64,000 nucleotides of DNA from Streptomyces sp. R21 (GCF_041051975.1 NZ_CP163435.1:7481001-7545000), one strand, 5' to 3'. Positions 17,524 through 28,120 are shown, numbered from the stretch's first letter. The notes: a model not told the origin generated them from the letters alone. Numbers and translations: made by a program.

Positions 17524-18960
17524 ATGCGCCGAGCAAAAATCGTCTGTACATTGGGCCCCGCCACCGACTCCTACGACCAGATCAAAGCCCTGGTCGAAGC
17601 CGGAATGGACGTAGCCCGCCTCAACCTCAGCCACGGCACCTACGCCGAACACGAGGAGCGCTACCACCGCGTGCGAAAGGCCTCCGACGAGACCGGCCGC
17701 AGCGTCGGAATCCTCGCCGACCTTCAAGGCCCGAAGATCCGACTCGGCCGCTTCACCGAAGGCCCCGTACTCCTTGAACGCGGAGACACCTTCACCATCA
17801 CCGTCGAGGACAACGCCCAAGGCGACCGCCAAACCTGCGGAACCACCTACAAAGGCCTCGCAGACGACGTCACCCCCGGCGAACGCATCCTCGTCGACGA
17901 CGGCAAAGTCTGCCTCGAAGTCACCACCATCGACGGCCCCCGCGTCCACACCACCGTCGTCGAAGGCGGCATGGTCTCCGACCACAAGGGACTCAACCTC
18001 CCCGGAGTCGCCGTCTCCGTCCCCGCCCTCTCCGACAAGGACGAAGCAGACCTCCGCTGGGCCCTGCGCACCGGCGCCGACGTCATCGCCCTCTCCTTCG
18101 TCCGCAGCGGCAAGGACATCGAGGACGTCCACCGCATCATGGACGAGGAGGGACACAGGCTGCCGGTCATCGCCAAGGTGGAGAAGCCGCAGGCAGTGGA
18201 GGCGATCGACGACATCGTCGCCGCCTTCGACGGCATCATGGTCGCCCGCGGAGACCTCGGCGTCGAAATGCCCCTGGAACAGGTCCCGATCGTCCAGAAG
18301 CGCACCATCAAGCTGGCGAAACGCAACGCCAAGCCGGTGATCGTGGCGACCCAGATGCTCGACTCGATGATCGACAACTCCCGCCCGACACGCGCGGAGG
18401 CGAGCGACGTGGCGAACGCCGTCATCGACGGCACGGACGCCGTGATGCTCTCCGGCGAGACCAGCGTCGGCAAATACCCCATCGAAACCGTCCGCACCAT
18501 GGCGAAGATCGTCGAGGCCGCCGAGGAGGACATCCTCGCCAAAGGCCTCCCGCCCCTGACAGAACGCAACAAGCCCCGCACCCAAGGCGGCGCCGTAGCC
18601 CGCGCAGCCGCCGAAATGGGCGACTTCCTCGGCGCCAAGTTCCTCGTCGCCTTCACCCAGTCCGGCGACACCGTCCGCCGCCTCTCCCGCTACCGGTCAC
18701 CCATCCCACTGCTGGCCTTCACCCCGGTCCCGGCCACCCGCTCCCAACTCAACCTGACCTGGGGCGTCGAGACGTTCCTCGGCCCGCACGTCGACTCCAC
18801 GGACGCGATGGTCGACCAGGTCGACGAGCTGCTGCTCAAGTACGGCCGCTGCCAGAAGGGCGACATCGTCGTCATCACCGCCGGCTCCCCGCCCGGCGTC
18901 TCCGGCTCCACCAACCTCGTACGCGTCCACCACATCGGCGAGGACGACAGCCCCAAGTAG
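17524..18960 (+). CDS. pyk: Pyruvate kinase
   Basis: A 478-residue glycolytic enzyme converting phosphoenolpyruvate and ADP to pyruvate and ATP. It begins directly with the family start MRRAKIVCTLGPAT. The active-site region has LADLQGPKIRLG, IAKVEKPQAVEAIDDI (catalytic Lys and metal-binding Glu) and MVARGDLGVEMPLEQVP; the last domain ends with VVITAGSPPGVSGSTN. The length and domains (A, B cap at about 70-170, C) are normal. The ATG is preceded by CTAGGCTCAAACC with no Shine-Dalgarno sequence, so the mRNA may be leaderless. Confidence 0.98.
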   Translation: MRRAKIVCTLGPATDSYDQIKALVEAGMDVARLNLSHGTYAEHEERYHRVRKASDETGRSVGILADLQGPKIRLGRFTEGPVLLERGDTFTITVEDNAQGDRQTCGTTYKGLADDVTPGERILVDDGKVCLEVTTIDGPRVHTTVVEGGMVSDHKGLNLPGVAVSVPALSDKDEADLRWALRTGADVIALSFVRSGKDIEDVHRIMDEEGHRLPVIAKVEKPQAVEAIDDIVAAFDGIMVARGDLGVEMPLEQVPIVQKRTIKLAKRNAKPVIVATQMLDSMIDNSRPTRAEASDVANAVIDGTDAVMLSGETSVGKYPIETVRTMAKIVEAAEEDILAKGLPPLTERNKPRTQGGAVARAAAEMGDFLGAKFLVAFTQSGDTVRRLSRYRSPIPLLAFTPVPATRSQLNLTWGVETFLGPHVDSTDAMVDQVDELLLKYGRCQKGDIVVITAGSPPGVSGSTNLVRVHHIGEDDSPK

Positions 18961-18987
18961 GGGTGCCCACCCGATGCTCCAGCGCGT

Positions 18988-21099
18988 TCAGCGCGCACCC
19001 ACGAGACGATCCAACGACGGCGCCAGAACCGGGGCAAGCGCCTCGGCATACGCCTCCGAGAGATGGCTGTCGTCGCGATAGACCGCGGTGTTGCCCACGA
19101 CCACCGGGCAGACGCCGGTACGCGGGGCACAGACCCACGAGGCGGGATCGATCACCGCCGCGTCCGACGCGGACGCGGCGGCACGGACGGCCGCACTGCG
19201 GGTCACGTCACGAGCCGGATCCGGCAAGTGTTTGGCGCAGGCGCGCAGTTGCATGGAGTTCCGAGCCGCGCAATCGATCGGATCCCCCTTGGGCCAAGGA
19301 GTGTCCAGCAGCGCGGCCACCCGAGCGCCGGAAGCGCCCAGGGCACGGAACGTGCTCTCGAAACCGGCGGTCCACTGGCCGAGGAGATCGGCGGCGGGCC
19401 GGGCCGGATCACCGGCGTCCGAGGACGACACGACGACCAGAGCGGGGCGCAGGGCCTTGATCCTCGCCACGGCGTCGGCGCGCCAGGTGTCACAGGCGGT
19501 ATACGGCTTGTGATCGGCCACGATGGTCACGTCGGCGACCTTGCAGGACGCCTTCGTCAACGAGACCAGCCTCCACCCGCGTGCGGTCGCGAGCCGTTCC
19601 AAGGCCGGGAACCACTGGGCCGCATGGGAGTCGCCGAAGAGGACGACCGTACGCGAGGACGTCCGGTCACCGTAGACACAGGGCCGGGTGCGAGTGGCGG
19701 CGTAAGCGCTGTGACAGCCGTCCCGGTAGACCGCGGAGCGGGAGGACTTCACCTCCGTCAGGGGCAGGGCGAGATTGCTCGGCAGGGCAGTGGGCGACGA
19801 CGCCAGGAGCTCGGTGAGACGGGCCTGCGGGGCCGGTGCAGCGGAGAGTGCCTCCGCCAGCGCGGGCGCGGGATCCCCCACCTCGATCGTCGGCGGCACC
19901 GCCCTCGCCGTCAGAGCCAACGCCGCAGCACTCGCCGACAGCACCACCCCTAGAGCCAAAGCACGCCCGGGACGCCTACGGAAGTCCCGGTGAAAGCGAA
20001 CCGGATTCTCGACAAGGCGCTGGGTCAGCCACGCCAGACCCAGCGCCGCCGCGCACAGCCCCAACGCCAGCGGCACCTCGGCCCTGCCGTCGGCACGGCC
20101 CAACGCCGCGGGAGCAATGACCAACAACGGCCAGTGCCACAGATACCAGCCGTACGAAAGCCCCCCGAGCCACACCAGCGGACGCCGCCCCAGCAGCCAC
20201 CCCACGCCGTACGAGGCGGGCGCACCGCCACCCGCCAGGACGAGCACAGCGCCGACAACCGGCAGAAGGGCGCGGTAACCGGGGAACGGCGTCCCGTCGT
20301 CGAACCAGACCGCCGCCAACGCGACGCACGCCAGACCGAGCCAGCTCAGCGCCCCCGCGAGGACACCGGGCAGCCCCTCCAACCGACCGGCGGCCAACGC
20401 CAGCAACGCACCGACGCCCAACTCCCAGCCCCGAGTGAGGGAGCCGAAGTACGCCCAGGGCGCCGAGGAGCCCGTCACCAGAACCCCCTCCGCGAACGAC
20501 CCCAGACACAGCACCCCAAGCGGCACCGCAACCAGTCGCCGCCGACCGCGAGCCACCCGCCACGTGAGCACCAGGAGCAGCGGCCACACCACGTAGAACT
20601 GCTCCTCCACCGCGAGCGACCAGAAATGCTGGAACGGCGACGGCGGACTGTTCTGCGCCAGATAATCCGTACCGGCCGCCGCCAGCCGGAAATTGACCCC
20701 GTACAGCGCACTGGCGAGCGCATCACCCGCATACTCGGCCAACCGCGCCTTCGACAGAAACAGCCACGCCCCGCCCACCGTGACGGCGATGACCAGAGAC
20801 GACGCAGGAAGCAGCCGCAACGCCCGGCGAGCGTAGAAGGAACGCACCGACACCCGACCGGTGGCGGCGAGTTCACGCACCAGCAACGACGTGATGAGGG
20901 ACCCGGAAATCACAAAGAAGACGTCGACCCCGACATAACCACCGCCGACCTGTGACACCCCGGCGTGCGACAGAACCACCAGCCCTACGGCCACCGCGCG
21001 CAGCCCCTGGATGTCGAGCCGCAGGGCGTGACCTCGGCGCGGTGCGGATCTGCCGCTCGCCGGAACGGTACGTGTCTCGGCGGACGTGATGCTCGGCAT
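18988..21099 (-). CDS. AT3/OafA-type membrane acyltransferase with SGNH domain
   Basis: A 703-residue integral membrane protein with ten or so transmembrane segments (acyltransferase 3 fold, about 20-380) followed by an extracytoplasmic SGNH-type domain. Hallmarks are LDIQGLRAVAVGLVVLSH with the conserved His, GYVGVDVFFVISG, and FWSLAVEEQFYVVWPL. In the C-terminal domain VLFGDSHAAQW is the SGNH serine block and DDSHLS the terminal Asp/His. Such proteins O-acetylate envelope polysaccharides. ATG at 21099 follows GAGGAG at a good spacing; an in-frame ATG at 21129 lacks one. It is convergent with pyk. Confidence 0.92.
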   Translation of the reverse strand: MPSITSAETRTVPASGRSAPRRGHALRLDIQGLRAVAVGLVVLSHAGVSQVGGGYVGVDVFFVISGSLITSLLVRELAATGRVSVRSFYARRALRLLPASSLVIAVTVGGAWLFLSKARLAEYAGDALASALYGVNFRLAAAGTDYLAQNSPPSPFQHFWSLAVEEQFYVVWPLLLVLTWRVARGRRRLVAVPLGVLCLGSFAEGVLVTGSSAPWAYFGSLTRGWELGVGALLALAAGRLEGLPGVLAGALSWLGLACVALAAVWFDDGTPFPGYRALLPVVGAVLVLAGGGAPASYGVGWLLGRRPLVWLGGLSYGWYLWHWPLLVIAPAALGRADGRAEVPLALGLCAAALGLAWLTQRLVENPVRFHRDFRRRPGRALALGVVLSASAAALALTARAVPPTIEVGDPAPALAEALSAAPAPQARLTELLASSPTALPSNLALPLTEVKSSRSAVYRDGCHSAYAATRTRPCVYGDRTSSRTVVLFGDSHAAQWFPALERLATARGWRLVSLTKASCKVADVTIVADHKPYTACDTWRADAVARIKALRPALVVVSSSDAGDPARPAADLLGQWTAGFESTFRALGASGARVAALLDTPWPKGDPIDCAARNSMQLRACAKHLPDPARDVTRSAAVRAAASASDAAVIDPASWVCAPRTGVCPVVVGNTAVYRDDSHLSEAYAEALAPVLAPSLDRLVGAR

Positions 21100-21248
21100 C
21101 AGCGGGTGACTCCTCGGGGCGACAGACATGCTTCGACGTAGAGGATCTGTCCTGCCCCCACCCAGAGTTCCGCCGTTGCCACTTCAACTTCGCGTCACTG
21201 GCAAAGGTTCAACAACGCGAAACCATCGGTTCACCGCCATGAAAGAGC

Positions 21249-22028
21249 TCAGTATTTGGGGCCTACGTGGGCGTCCATGAGGGCTACGGAGGCCTTTCGG
21301 GCGACCGAGATGTTGTACGGATTCCCGTGGCGCGTGCAGTGCGTCCACTGGATGCCGAGCCTGTCGAGAGTGTCGGTGTAAAGCTGGCGGATGTCGTCGG
21401 AGACGTTGGTGAAGAAGTACCGGGGATACTCGTAGCGCTTGCGTTCGCCGCCGATGACCTTCTCGGTCCAGTTGGTGATCCGGCAGCCGTCGGAGTGGAT
21501 GAGCCCGCGGATGAATTCCCAGGGGTGAGCGTCGACGATGTCCTGCTGCCAGGGTTCGAGGACAATCGAGCGTTCGTGCTTCTTCCCGGGCCCATGCTGG
21601 GGAAACATGCAGGTCCAGTGCTTGGTGTAGGACTTCACCTCGGTGCAGCCTGGCTTATTGCGCTGCCGGACGCTGGGTAGCGGCATCACTTTGCGCATGG
21701 CACCTTCGGCGGCTGCGATCAGGCCTGTCTGCGTGGCGTTGCAGAAGATGGACAAGTGATGCTGCTTGCGCTTCGAGATGATGTGGCCGTCACCGAGGTA
21801 GAGGCCGAGCAAGTAGGCGTACGCGACCGTGTCGAAGTCACGGGCGGTGCACCGAGGACAGTCCGTCGGCTGCTCGTAGGTTTCGCCGTGCGCTCTGCGA
21901 TCTTCGCTGCGCCACCAGCCGACGGTCCCACGGGGGACATTCAGGCGCTCCGCGACCACGCGGTTAGGGGTGCCCTGGCGCATAAGTGCGACTGCTTGGA
22001 CGCGAATCGAAGGACTGTGCTGTTCCAT
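21249..22028 (-). CDS. LAGLIDADG homing-endonuclease-like protein with N-terminal HTH
   Basis: A 259-residue protein. Residues about 8-40 form a helix-turn-helix (LNVPRGTVGWWRSED). A CPRC knuckle follows. Two LAGLIDADG-like motifs are then seen: YLLGLYLGDGH and FIRGLIHSDGC, both keeping the acidic residue. This is the arrangement of a single-chain two-motif LAGLIDADG nuclease, or a regulator domesticated from one. It is not inside an intron or intein that I can detect, and lies about 100 bases downstream of a tRNA gene on the same strand. The start may instead be the GTG at 22061. Third-position GC is visibly lower than in neighbours, which suggests transfer. Confidence 0.75.
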   Translation of the reverse strand: MEQHSPSIRVQAVALMRQGTPNRVVAERLNVPRGTVGWWRSEDRRAHGETYEQPTDCPRCTARDFDTVAYAYLLGLYLGDGHIISKRKQHHLSIFCNATQTGLIAAAEGAMRKVMPLPSVRQRNKPGCTEVKSYTKHWTCMFPQHGPGKKHERSIVLEPWQQDIVDAHPWEFIRGLIHSDGCRITNWTEKVIGGERKRYEYPRYFFTNVSDDIRQLYTDTLDRLGIQWTHCTRHGNPYNISVARKASVALMDAHVGPKY

Positions 22029-22133
22029 ACGGCCACTCTGCGAGAGTGATCGCGATGACACGCAGCAAAAAGCGGATGTTCACGAGAAGGTGGACATCCG
22101 CTTTCAGTGGCGACCTTCAAATCGAAGGAAAAG

Positions 22134-22206
22134 TGCCCCGGGTGGGATTCGAACCCACGCTGTCGGTGGTTTGAGCACCGTGTCTCTTCCGCTGGACTAC
22201 CGGGGC
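22134..22206 (-). tRNA. tRNA-Leu (CAA), with short variable loop
   Basis: A minus-strand cloverleaf. The acceptor stem GCCCCGG pairs with CCGGGGC; the discriminator base is A; the T arm is GTGGG-TTCGAAT-CCCAC; the anticodon arm is CGGTG-CTCAAAC-CACCG with anticodon CAA. The D arm has a three-base stem (GTC/GAC) with GGAAGA, as in leucine tRNAs. The variable region is only five bases (ACAGC), whereas leucine tRNAs normally carry a long variable arm. CCA is not encoded; CTTTTCC follows. Codon assignment UUG is by anticodon; charging identity is inferred. Confidence 0.88.
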
Positions 22207-22381
22207 TTCCTGTAAAACAAAGGTTGGCGGTCACCCGCCGCGTCACCACCTTACCGCAGCCACGTGTGCCCTTGGGAGCAGCGGCTGCAGTAGATCGTGC
22301 CCTCCCGCGGCTGCCGAGGCGCCGGGCGCCCTCCATCCGCACCCCGCCCCCAGCCCCCAACTCCCTGCAATAGCAAACCGG

Positions 22382-22411
22382 TTGACATCCCGATCACCCG
22401 TGCTGTGTCAT
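22382..22411 (+). promoter_or_regulatory. Candidate housekeeping promoter for small secreted protein gene
   Basis: A perfect -35 TTGACA (22382-22387) is followed after 18 bases by TGTCAT (22406-22411), a four-of-six match to TATAAT. It sits about 40 bases before the ATG at 22451, which has its own AAGGGGAA ribosome binding site. Confidence 0.5.
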
Positions 22412-22450
22412 CTCTCCGCGATCGAACAGTGGAGCGAAGGGGAACTCTCT

Positions 22451-22873
22451 ATGAAGCTGAAGCGACTGGCACAGGTCGGACTGGCGCTGGCGGCGAGCGT
22501 GATCATGGTCGGGGGGATGGAGGGCTCCGCCTCCGCGAGCGGGCTCAACGTGTCCGTCAACAAGAGCTGGGGCACCACGACGTTCTACCCGGACGGTGAC
22601 TGGCTCTACATCTTCGACACCGACGCCGACGGCTACTCGGTGCACGGCAAGATCCAGCAGCTCGTCTGTGCCAACGTCGGCTGCGACGGTTACGTCTGGA
22701 CGGACCTGCGCACCGGCTGTTACGACACCACCAGCATCGGCGACAACGGCTCCGAGATCCGCCAGTGCAACTACGACATCACCGAGAACATCACGGTGCG
22801 CGCGTGCGAGGCCCGCTACAGCGACGGCACCCGCTACGGCGACTGGTACTGCAGCAACGAGACCAAGTCCTGA
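22451..22873 (+). CDS. Small secreted protein of unknown function
   Basis: A 140-residue precursor with a Sec signal peptide (MKLKRLAQ, hydrophobic core, GSASASG cleavage region at about residue 30). The mature part is about 110 residues and contains six cysteines (CANVGC, GCYD, QCNYD, ACEAR, WYCSNE), enough for three disulfides. It is rich in Asp, Tyr and Gly. I do not recognise the family. It is monocistronic, with its own candidate promoter and a downstream hairpin. Confidence 0.82.
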   Translation: MKLKRLAQVGLALAASVIMVGGMEGSASASGLNVSVNKSWGTTTFYPDGDWLYIFDTDADGYSVHGKIQQLVCANVGCDGYVWTDLRTGCYDTTSIGDNGSEIRQCNYDITENITVRACEARYSDGTRYGDWYCSNETKS

Positions 22874-22900
22874 TTCCGGGCGATCCCCACGCCTACGGGG

Positions 22901-22929
22901 CCGGGCCGCATCGCATAGGTGCGGCCCGG
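22901..22929 (+). terminator. Stem-loop terminator after the small secreted protein gene
   Basis: Arms CCGGGCCGCA (22901-22910) and TGCGGCCCGG (22920-22929) pair perfectly over 10 bp with a 9-base loop. There is no T-tract, as is usual in Streptomyces. Confidence 0.6.
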
Positions 22930-23005
22930 GAAACCTGCGCGGTCACGGCACTGGGTAGTCTCTAGGGTGCAGCACCCCGCCCTGCCTGGAACAAGGAGCG
23001 CCCCC

Positions 23006-23662
23006 GTGACCGCCCCCGAGTCGCCCCAGCCCGTGGACGCGCCCGACGACGACAAGTCGCACGTGCCTCCGCTGACGACCCGTGTCGTCATCGCCGAGGA
23101 CGAGGCGCTGATTCGTCTCGACCTCAAAGAGATGCTCGAAGAAGAGGGCTACACCGTCGTAGGTGAGGCGGGCGACGGCGAGCAGGCCGTCGAGCTGGCC
23201 CGTGAGCACCGCCCGGACCTCGTCATTCTCGATGTGAAGATGCCGAAGCTCGACGGTATCTCGGCGGCGGAGAAGATCGCCGAGGAGAGCATCGCGCCGG
23301 TGCTGATGCTCACGGCGTTCTCGCAGCGCGATCTTGTCGAGCGTGCGCGTGACGCGGGTGCGATGGCGTACCTGGTGAAGCCGTTCAGCAAGAGCGATGT
23401 CGTGCCCGCCATCGAGATGGCCGTGTCCCGCTTCACGGAGTTGAAGGCGCTGGAGAAGGAGATCGAGGATCTCACTCAGCGGCTGGAGACGCGGAAGCTG
23501 GTGGACCGGGCGAAGTCGGTCCTGCAGACGGAGTACGGGCTGACGGAGCCGGCCGCGTTCCGGTGGATCCAGAAGACGTCGATGGACCGGCGTATGTCGA
23601 TGCAGCAGGTCGCTGAGGCGGTCATTCAGGACGCCGAGGAGAAGAAGTCCGCGAAGGGCTGA
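23006..23662 (+). CDS. ANTAR-domain response regulator (PdtaR type)
   Basis: A 218-residue response regulator with RNA-binding output. The receiver domain (about 30-145) has VIAEDEALIRLDL, phospho-acceptor Asp in LVILDVKMPK, Thr in LMLTAFS and Lys in YLVKPF. The C-terminal ANTAR domain (about 155-210) reads LVDRAKSVLQTEYGLTEPAAFRW and carries the Ala/Arg/aromatic pattern used for antitermination. The GTG at 23006 follows AAGGAG. Actinobacterial orthologues respond to PdtaS-type kinases encoded elsewhere; no kinase gene is adjacent. Confidence 0.95.
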   Translation: MTAPESPQPVDAPDDDKSHVPPLTTRVVIAEDEALIRLDLKEMLEEEGYTVVGEAGDGEQAVELAREHRPDLVILDVKMPKLDGISAAEKIAEESIAPVLMLTAFSQRDLVERARDAGAMAYLVKPFSKSDVVPAIEMAVSRFTELKALEKEIEDLTQRLETRKLVDRAKSVLQTEYGLTEPAAFRWIQKTSMDRRMSMQQVAEAVIQDAEEKKSAKG

Positions 23663-23678
23663 CCAGGAGAGTTGTACG

Positions 23679-23724
23679 TACGAGGAGGCCCGTACCCCTG
23701 CCCAGGGGTACGGGCCTCCTCGTA
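23679..23724. terminator. Bidirectional terminator, 21-bp perfect stem
   Basis: Arms 23679-23699 and 23704-23724 are perfectly complementary over 21 bp around a GCCC loop. They lie between the convergent response regulator gene and livF, so the hairpin can end transcription from both sides. Confidence 0.85.
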
Positions 23725-23757
23725 TGCCTCGTACGGCGACGGCGGTGCTGAGGGGTG

Positions 23758-25349
<1,592 letters not shown>

Positions 25350-25357
25350 TTCGGTTC

Positions 25358-27157
25358 TCACGCCCCTGCCTTGGAGACGCCGACCGTGCCTGGGGGGAGC
25401 GTGTCGTCGGGTACGGCGAGTTGGTCGGTCTCGTGGTATTCGAGCTGCTGCCGCTTGTTGGCGATGATTCCTTCGGGGCGGAAGCGCATGAGGAGGACGA
25501 GCGCGATGCCGAAGAAGAGGAGCTGGTAGTCGTTGAGGAACTGCAGCTTGGTGGGGATGACGTAGAGCAGGGTGGCGCCGACGAGGGGGCCGGTGATGGT
25601 TCCCATGCCGCCGAGGATGACGGCGGCGAGGAGGAACGCGGAGCTCGGCGGGACGGGGCCTGCGAAGACGTACATCTCCGGGACGACGGTGTGCTGGACG
25701 TGTGCCTGCACGGTGCCGGCGAGGCCGGCGAGGGTGGCGCCGAGGGCGAAGGCGATGAGCTTGACGCGGAAGCCGTTGATGCCCATGGCGGTGGCGGCGG
25801 TCTCGTCCTCGCGGATGGCGACCCAGGCGCGGCCGATGCGGGAGTTTCCGGCGCGGGCGAAGACGGTGACGACGATGGCGGTGACGAAGAGCATCAGCCA
25901 GAAGTAGTTGGCGTAGGAGCCGAGGGTGAATCCGGCGATGGTGTGCTCGGCGCCGAAGTCGTATCCGAAGATGACGAGGTCGGGGATGTTGGGGATGCCG
26001 TTGGGGCCGTTGGTGATGTTGGGCCCGGAGGTGCCGTCGAGGTTGCCCATGGCGATGCGGAAGATTTCTCCGAAGCCGAGGGTGACGATGGCGAGGTAGT
26101 CGCCGCGCAGCCGCAGGGTGGGGGCGCCGATGAGGACGCCGAAGATGAGCGATGCGGCGGCGCCGGTGAGGGCGGCGGCCCAGAAGGGGAACTTGACGTC
26201 GAAGGCGGACGCGGTGCTGCCGGAGACGAGGGCCGCGGTGTAGGCGCCGACGCCGAGGAAGGCGACGTATCCGAGGTCGAGGAGTCCGGCGAGGCCGACG
26301 ACGACGTTGAGGCCGAGGGCGACGGTGGCGAAGATCAGGATGCTGACGGCGAGGAGGGTGAACTCGTCGGTGTCCTGGGTGAAGGGGAAGGCCGCGGCGG
26401 CTGCGAAGGCGGCGCCGATGGTGACCTGGCGGTGCTTGGCGGTGAGGGCGCTCAGGCGGGTGGTGAGACCGGCGCGGGCGATGGCTCCGAAGGCGAAGCC
26501 GGTGATGATGAGGAAGCCGACGAAGAGTTCGCCGTAGGGGGTTTGGATGCCGTAGGCGGAGACGAAGAGGCCGAGGGCGAAGACGGCGATGATGATGCCG
26601 ATCTCGGCCCAGGAGTTGAGTTCCTTGGGCTTCTTCAGGCGGCCGTGGGCGGTGCCGAAGATCGGGGCGGTGGCCCGGGCGAAGCGGCTGCTGGTGGGGT
26701 CGGTGTCCCGGGGGAGGGGGAGTCCGAGGGCGGCGAGCAGGGCGATGAGCGATGCTGCGGCCGCGATGAAGCCACCGGGGTCGAGGTTGACGATGCCGCC
26801 GAGTTCGGTGGCGATGGCGATGACGGTGTACCAGGTGGTGGCGAAGGTGCCGAGCGCCATGAGGAGCACGGCGGTGTTGGTGCCGGCCGGGTTGAGCCAG
26901 CCGAGGCCGCGTACTCCGAAGCCTGCGAGGGCGTAGAGGAGGGTGAGGGCCGCGCCGACGAGCGTGAGGACCTGGAGGCCGCCGGGGTAGCCGGTGACGG
27001 TGAGGTCGCCGGGGAATTCGGTGGTGTAGGTCCAGGAGAGGAAGGTGCTCGCGAGGGTGGCTGCTGCTCCGACGGCGAGGGTGAGGCGGGCGCCTGCTTC
27101 GGGGAGCGGGATGACCGGGGTGGTCTCGTGGGTTTCGGTGGTGGTCATCGTTATCAC
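25358..27157 (-). CDS. livM: Branched-chain amino acid ABC transporter, permease LivM
   Basis: A permease of 599 residues, long for the family because about 200 extra residues with additional transmembrane segments precede the LivM core. The core (about 250-560) has GLAGLLDLGYVAFLGVGAYTA, the REDETAATAMGI coupling loop and GGMGTITGPLVGA. The GTG at 27157 overlaps the livH stop (GTGA); the ATG at 27148 is an alternative. The ordered overlaps argue for one livHMGF transcript. Confidence 0.94.
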   Translation of the reverse strand: MITMTTTETHETTPVIPLPEAGARLTLAVGAAATLASTFLSWTYTTEFPGDLTVTGYPGGLQVLTLVGAALTLLYALAGFGVRGLGWLNPAGTNTAVLLMALGTFATTWYTVIAIATELGGIVNLDPGGFIAAAASLIALLAALGLPLPRDTDPTSSRFARATAPIFGTAHGRLKKPKELNSWAEIGIIIAVFALGLFVSAYGIQTPYGELFVGFLIITGFAFGAIARAGLTTRLSALTAKHRQVTIGAAFAAAAAFPFTQDTDEFTLLAVSILIFATVALGLNVVVGLAGLLDLGYVAFLGVGAYTAALVSGSTASAFDVKFPFWAAALTGAAASLIFGVLIGAPTLRLRGDYLAIVTLGFGEIFRIAMGNLDGTSGPNITNGPNGIPNIPDLVIFGYDFGAEHTIAGFTLGSYANYFWLMLFVTAIVVTVFARAGNSRIGRAWVAIREDETAATAMGINGFRVKLIAFALGATLAGLAGTVQAHVQHTVVPEMYVFAGPVPPSSAFLLAAVILGGMGTITGPLVGATLLYVIPTKLQFLNDYQLLFFGIALVLLMRFRPEGIIANKRQQLEYHETDQLAVPDDTLPPGTVGVSKAGA

Positions 27158-28086
27158 GCTCGATCCGCGACGCGTTCGCCGAGCAGGCCTTGTGGCCTGA
27201 CCAGGAGGACGACGATGAGCAGGACGAAGGCCCAGACGTTGGCCCAGGCGCCGCCGCCGAGCTTGTCCATTCCGGGGATGTCCTGGATGTACGTGATGGA
27301 GAGGGCTTCGGCGAGGCCGAGGACGATGCCGCCGAGCATGGCGCCGTAGATGTTGCCGATGCCGCCGAGGACGGCCGCGGTGAAGGCCTTGAGGCCGGCG
27401 ATGAAGCCCATCTCGTAGTTGATCTGGCCGTACTTGAGGCCGTAGGAGACGGCGGCGATGGCGGCGAACGCGGCACCGATGGCGAAGGCCATGACGATGA
27501 TGCGGTCGGTGTTGACGCCCATGAGCTTGGCCGTGTCGGGGTCCTGCGAGGTGGCCTGCATGGCGCGGCCGGCGCGGCTCTTGGAGACGAAGACGCCGAG
27601 CATGAGCATGCAGAGGGGGGCGGCGACGAGGAGGAAGACGTCGGCGCGCTGGAGCTGCAGGTTGTCGGTGATCTTGAAGGCGTCGCCCTGGAATTCGGGG
27701 AAGCTGCGGGCCTTCTTGGCGTCGGGGTAGAAGCCCCAGACGATCTGCTGCAGGGCGATGGAGAGGCCGATTGCGGTGATCAGCGGGGCCAGGCGTGGCG
27801 CGGTGCGCAGTGGCCGGTAGGCGAATCTCTCGGCGGCGGTGGCGACGGCCACCGAGGCGATGACGCCGCCGATGATCATGAGCGGGATGGCGAGGACCAG
27901 CGAGGTGCCGCTGGGGAGCCAGATGTAGATGGTGAGGGCTCCGAAGCCCCCGATCATGTAGATCTCGCCGTGGGCGAAGTTGATGAGCTGGACGATCCCG
28001 TAAACCATGGTGTAGCCGATGGCGATGAGGCCATACAGGGCACCGAGGGTCAGGCCGTTGGCCAGCGTTTGCGGCAGTTCGTGCAC
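27154..28086 (-). CDS. livH: Branched-chain amino acid ABC transporter, permease LivH
   Basis: A 310-residue permease with about eight membrane segments. Family marks are GALYGLIAIGYTMVYGIVQLINFAHGE near the N-terminus, a coupling loop SQDPDTAKLMGVNTDRII, and AVLGGIGNIYGAMLGG. The GTG start at 28086 follows GGAGGC. A perfect hairpin lies between livK and this gene. Confidence 0.96.
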   Translation of the reverse strand: MHELPQTLANGLTLGALYGLIAIGYTMVYGIVQLINFAHGEIYMIGGFGALTIYIWLPSGTSLVLAIPLMIIGGVIASVAVATAAERFAYRPLRTAPRLAPLITAIGLSIALQQIVWGFYPDAKKARSFPEFQGDAFKITDNLQLQRADVFLLVAAPLCMLMLGVFVSKSRAGRAMQATSQDPDTAKLMGVNTDRIIVMAFAIGAAFAAIAAVSYGLKYGQINYEMGFIAGLKAFTAAVLGGIGNIYGAMLGGIVLGLAEALSITYIQDIPGMDKLGGGAWANVWAFVLLIVVLLVRPQGLLGERVADRA

Positions 28087-28120
28087 CGCAGGGCCTCCGA
28101 TGAGCGTGTCGGATATGACT

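Noticed and set aside
21249-22028. Intein or intron encoding the LAGLIDADG protein
   Set aside because: The gene has its own start and stop and lies outside any interrupted host gene; no splice motifs were seen and the tRNA is intact.
25421-27349. A 642-codon open frame on the plus strand across livM
   Set aside because: It is the antisense shadow of livM; its product is Gly/Glu/Asp-rich low-complexity sequence. The minus strand has the permease motifs.
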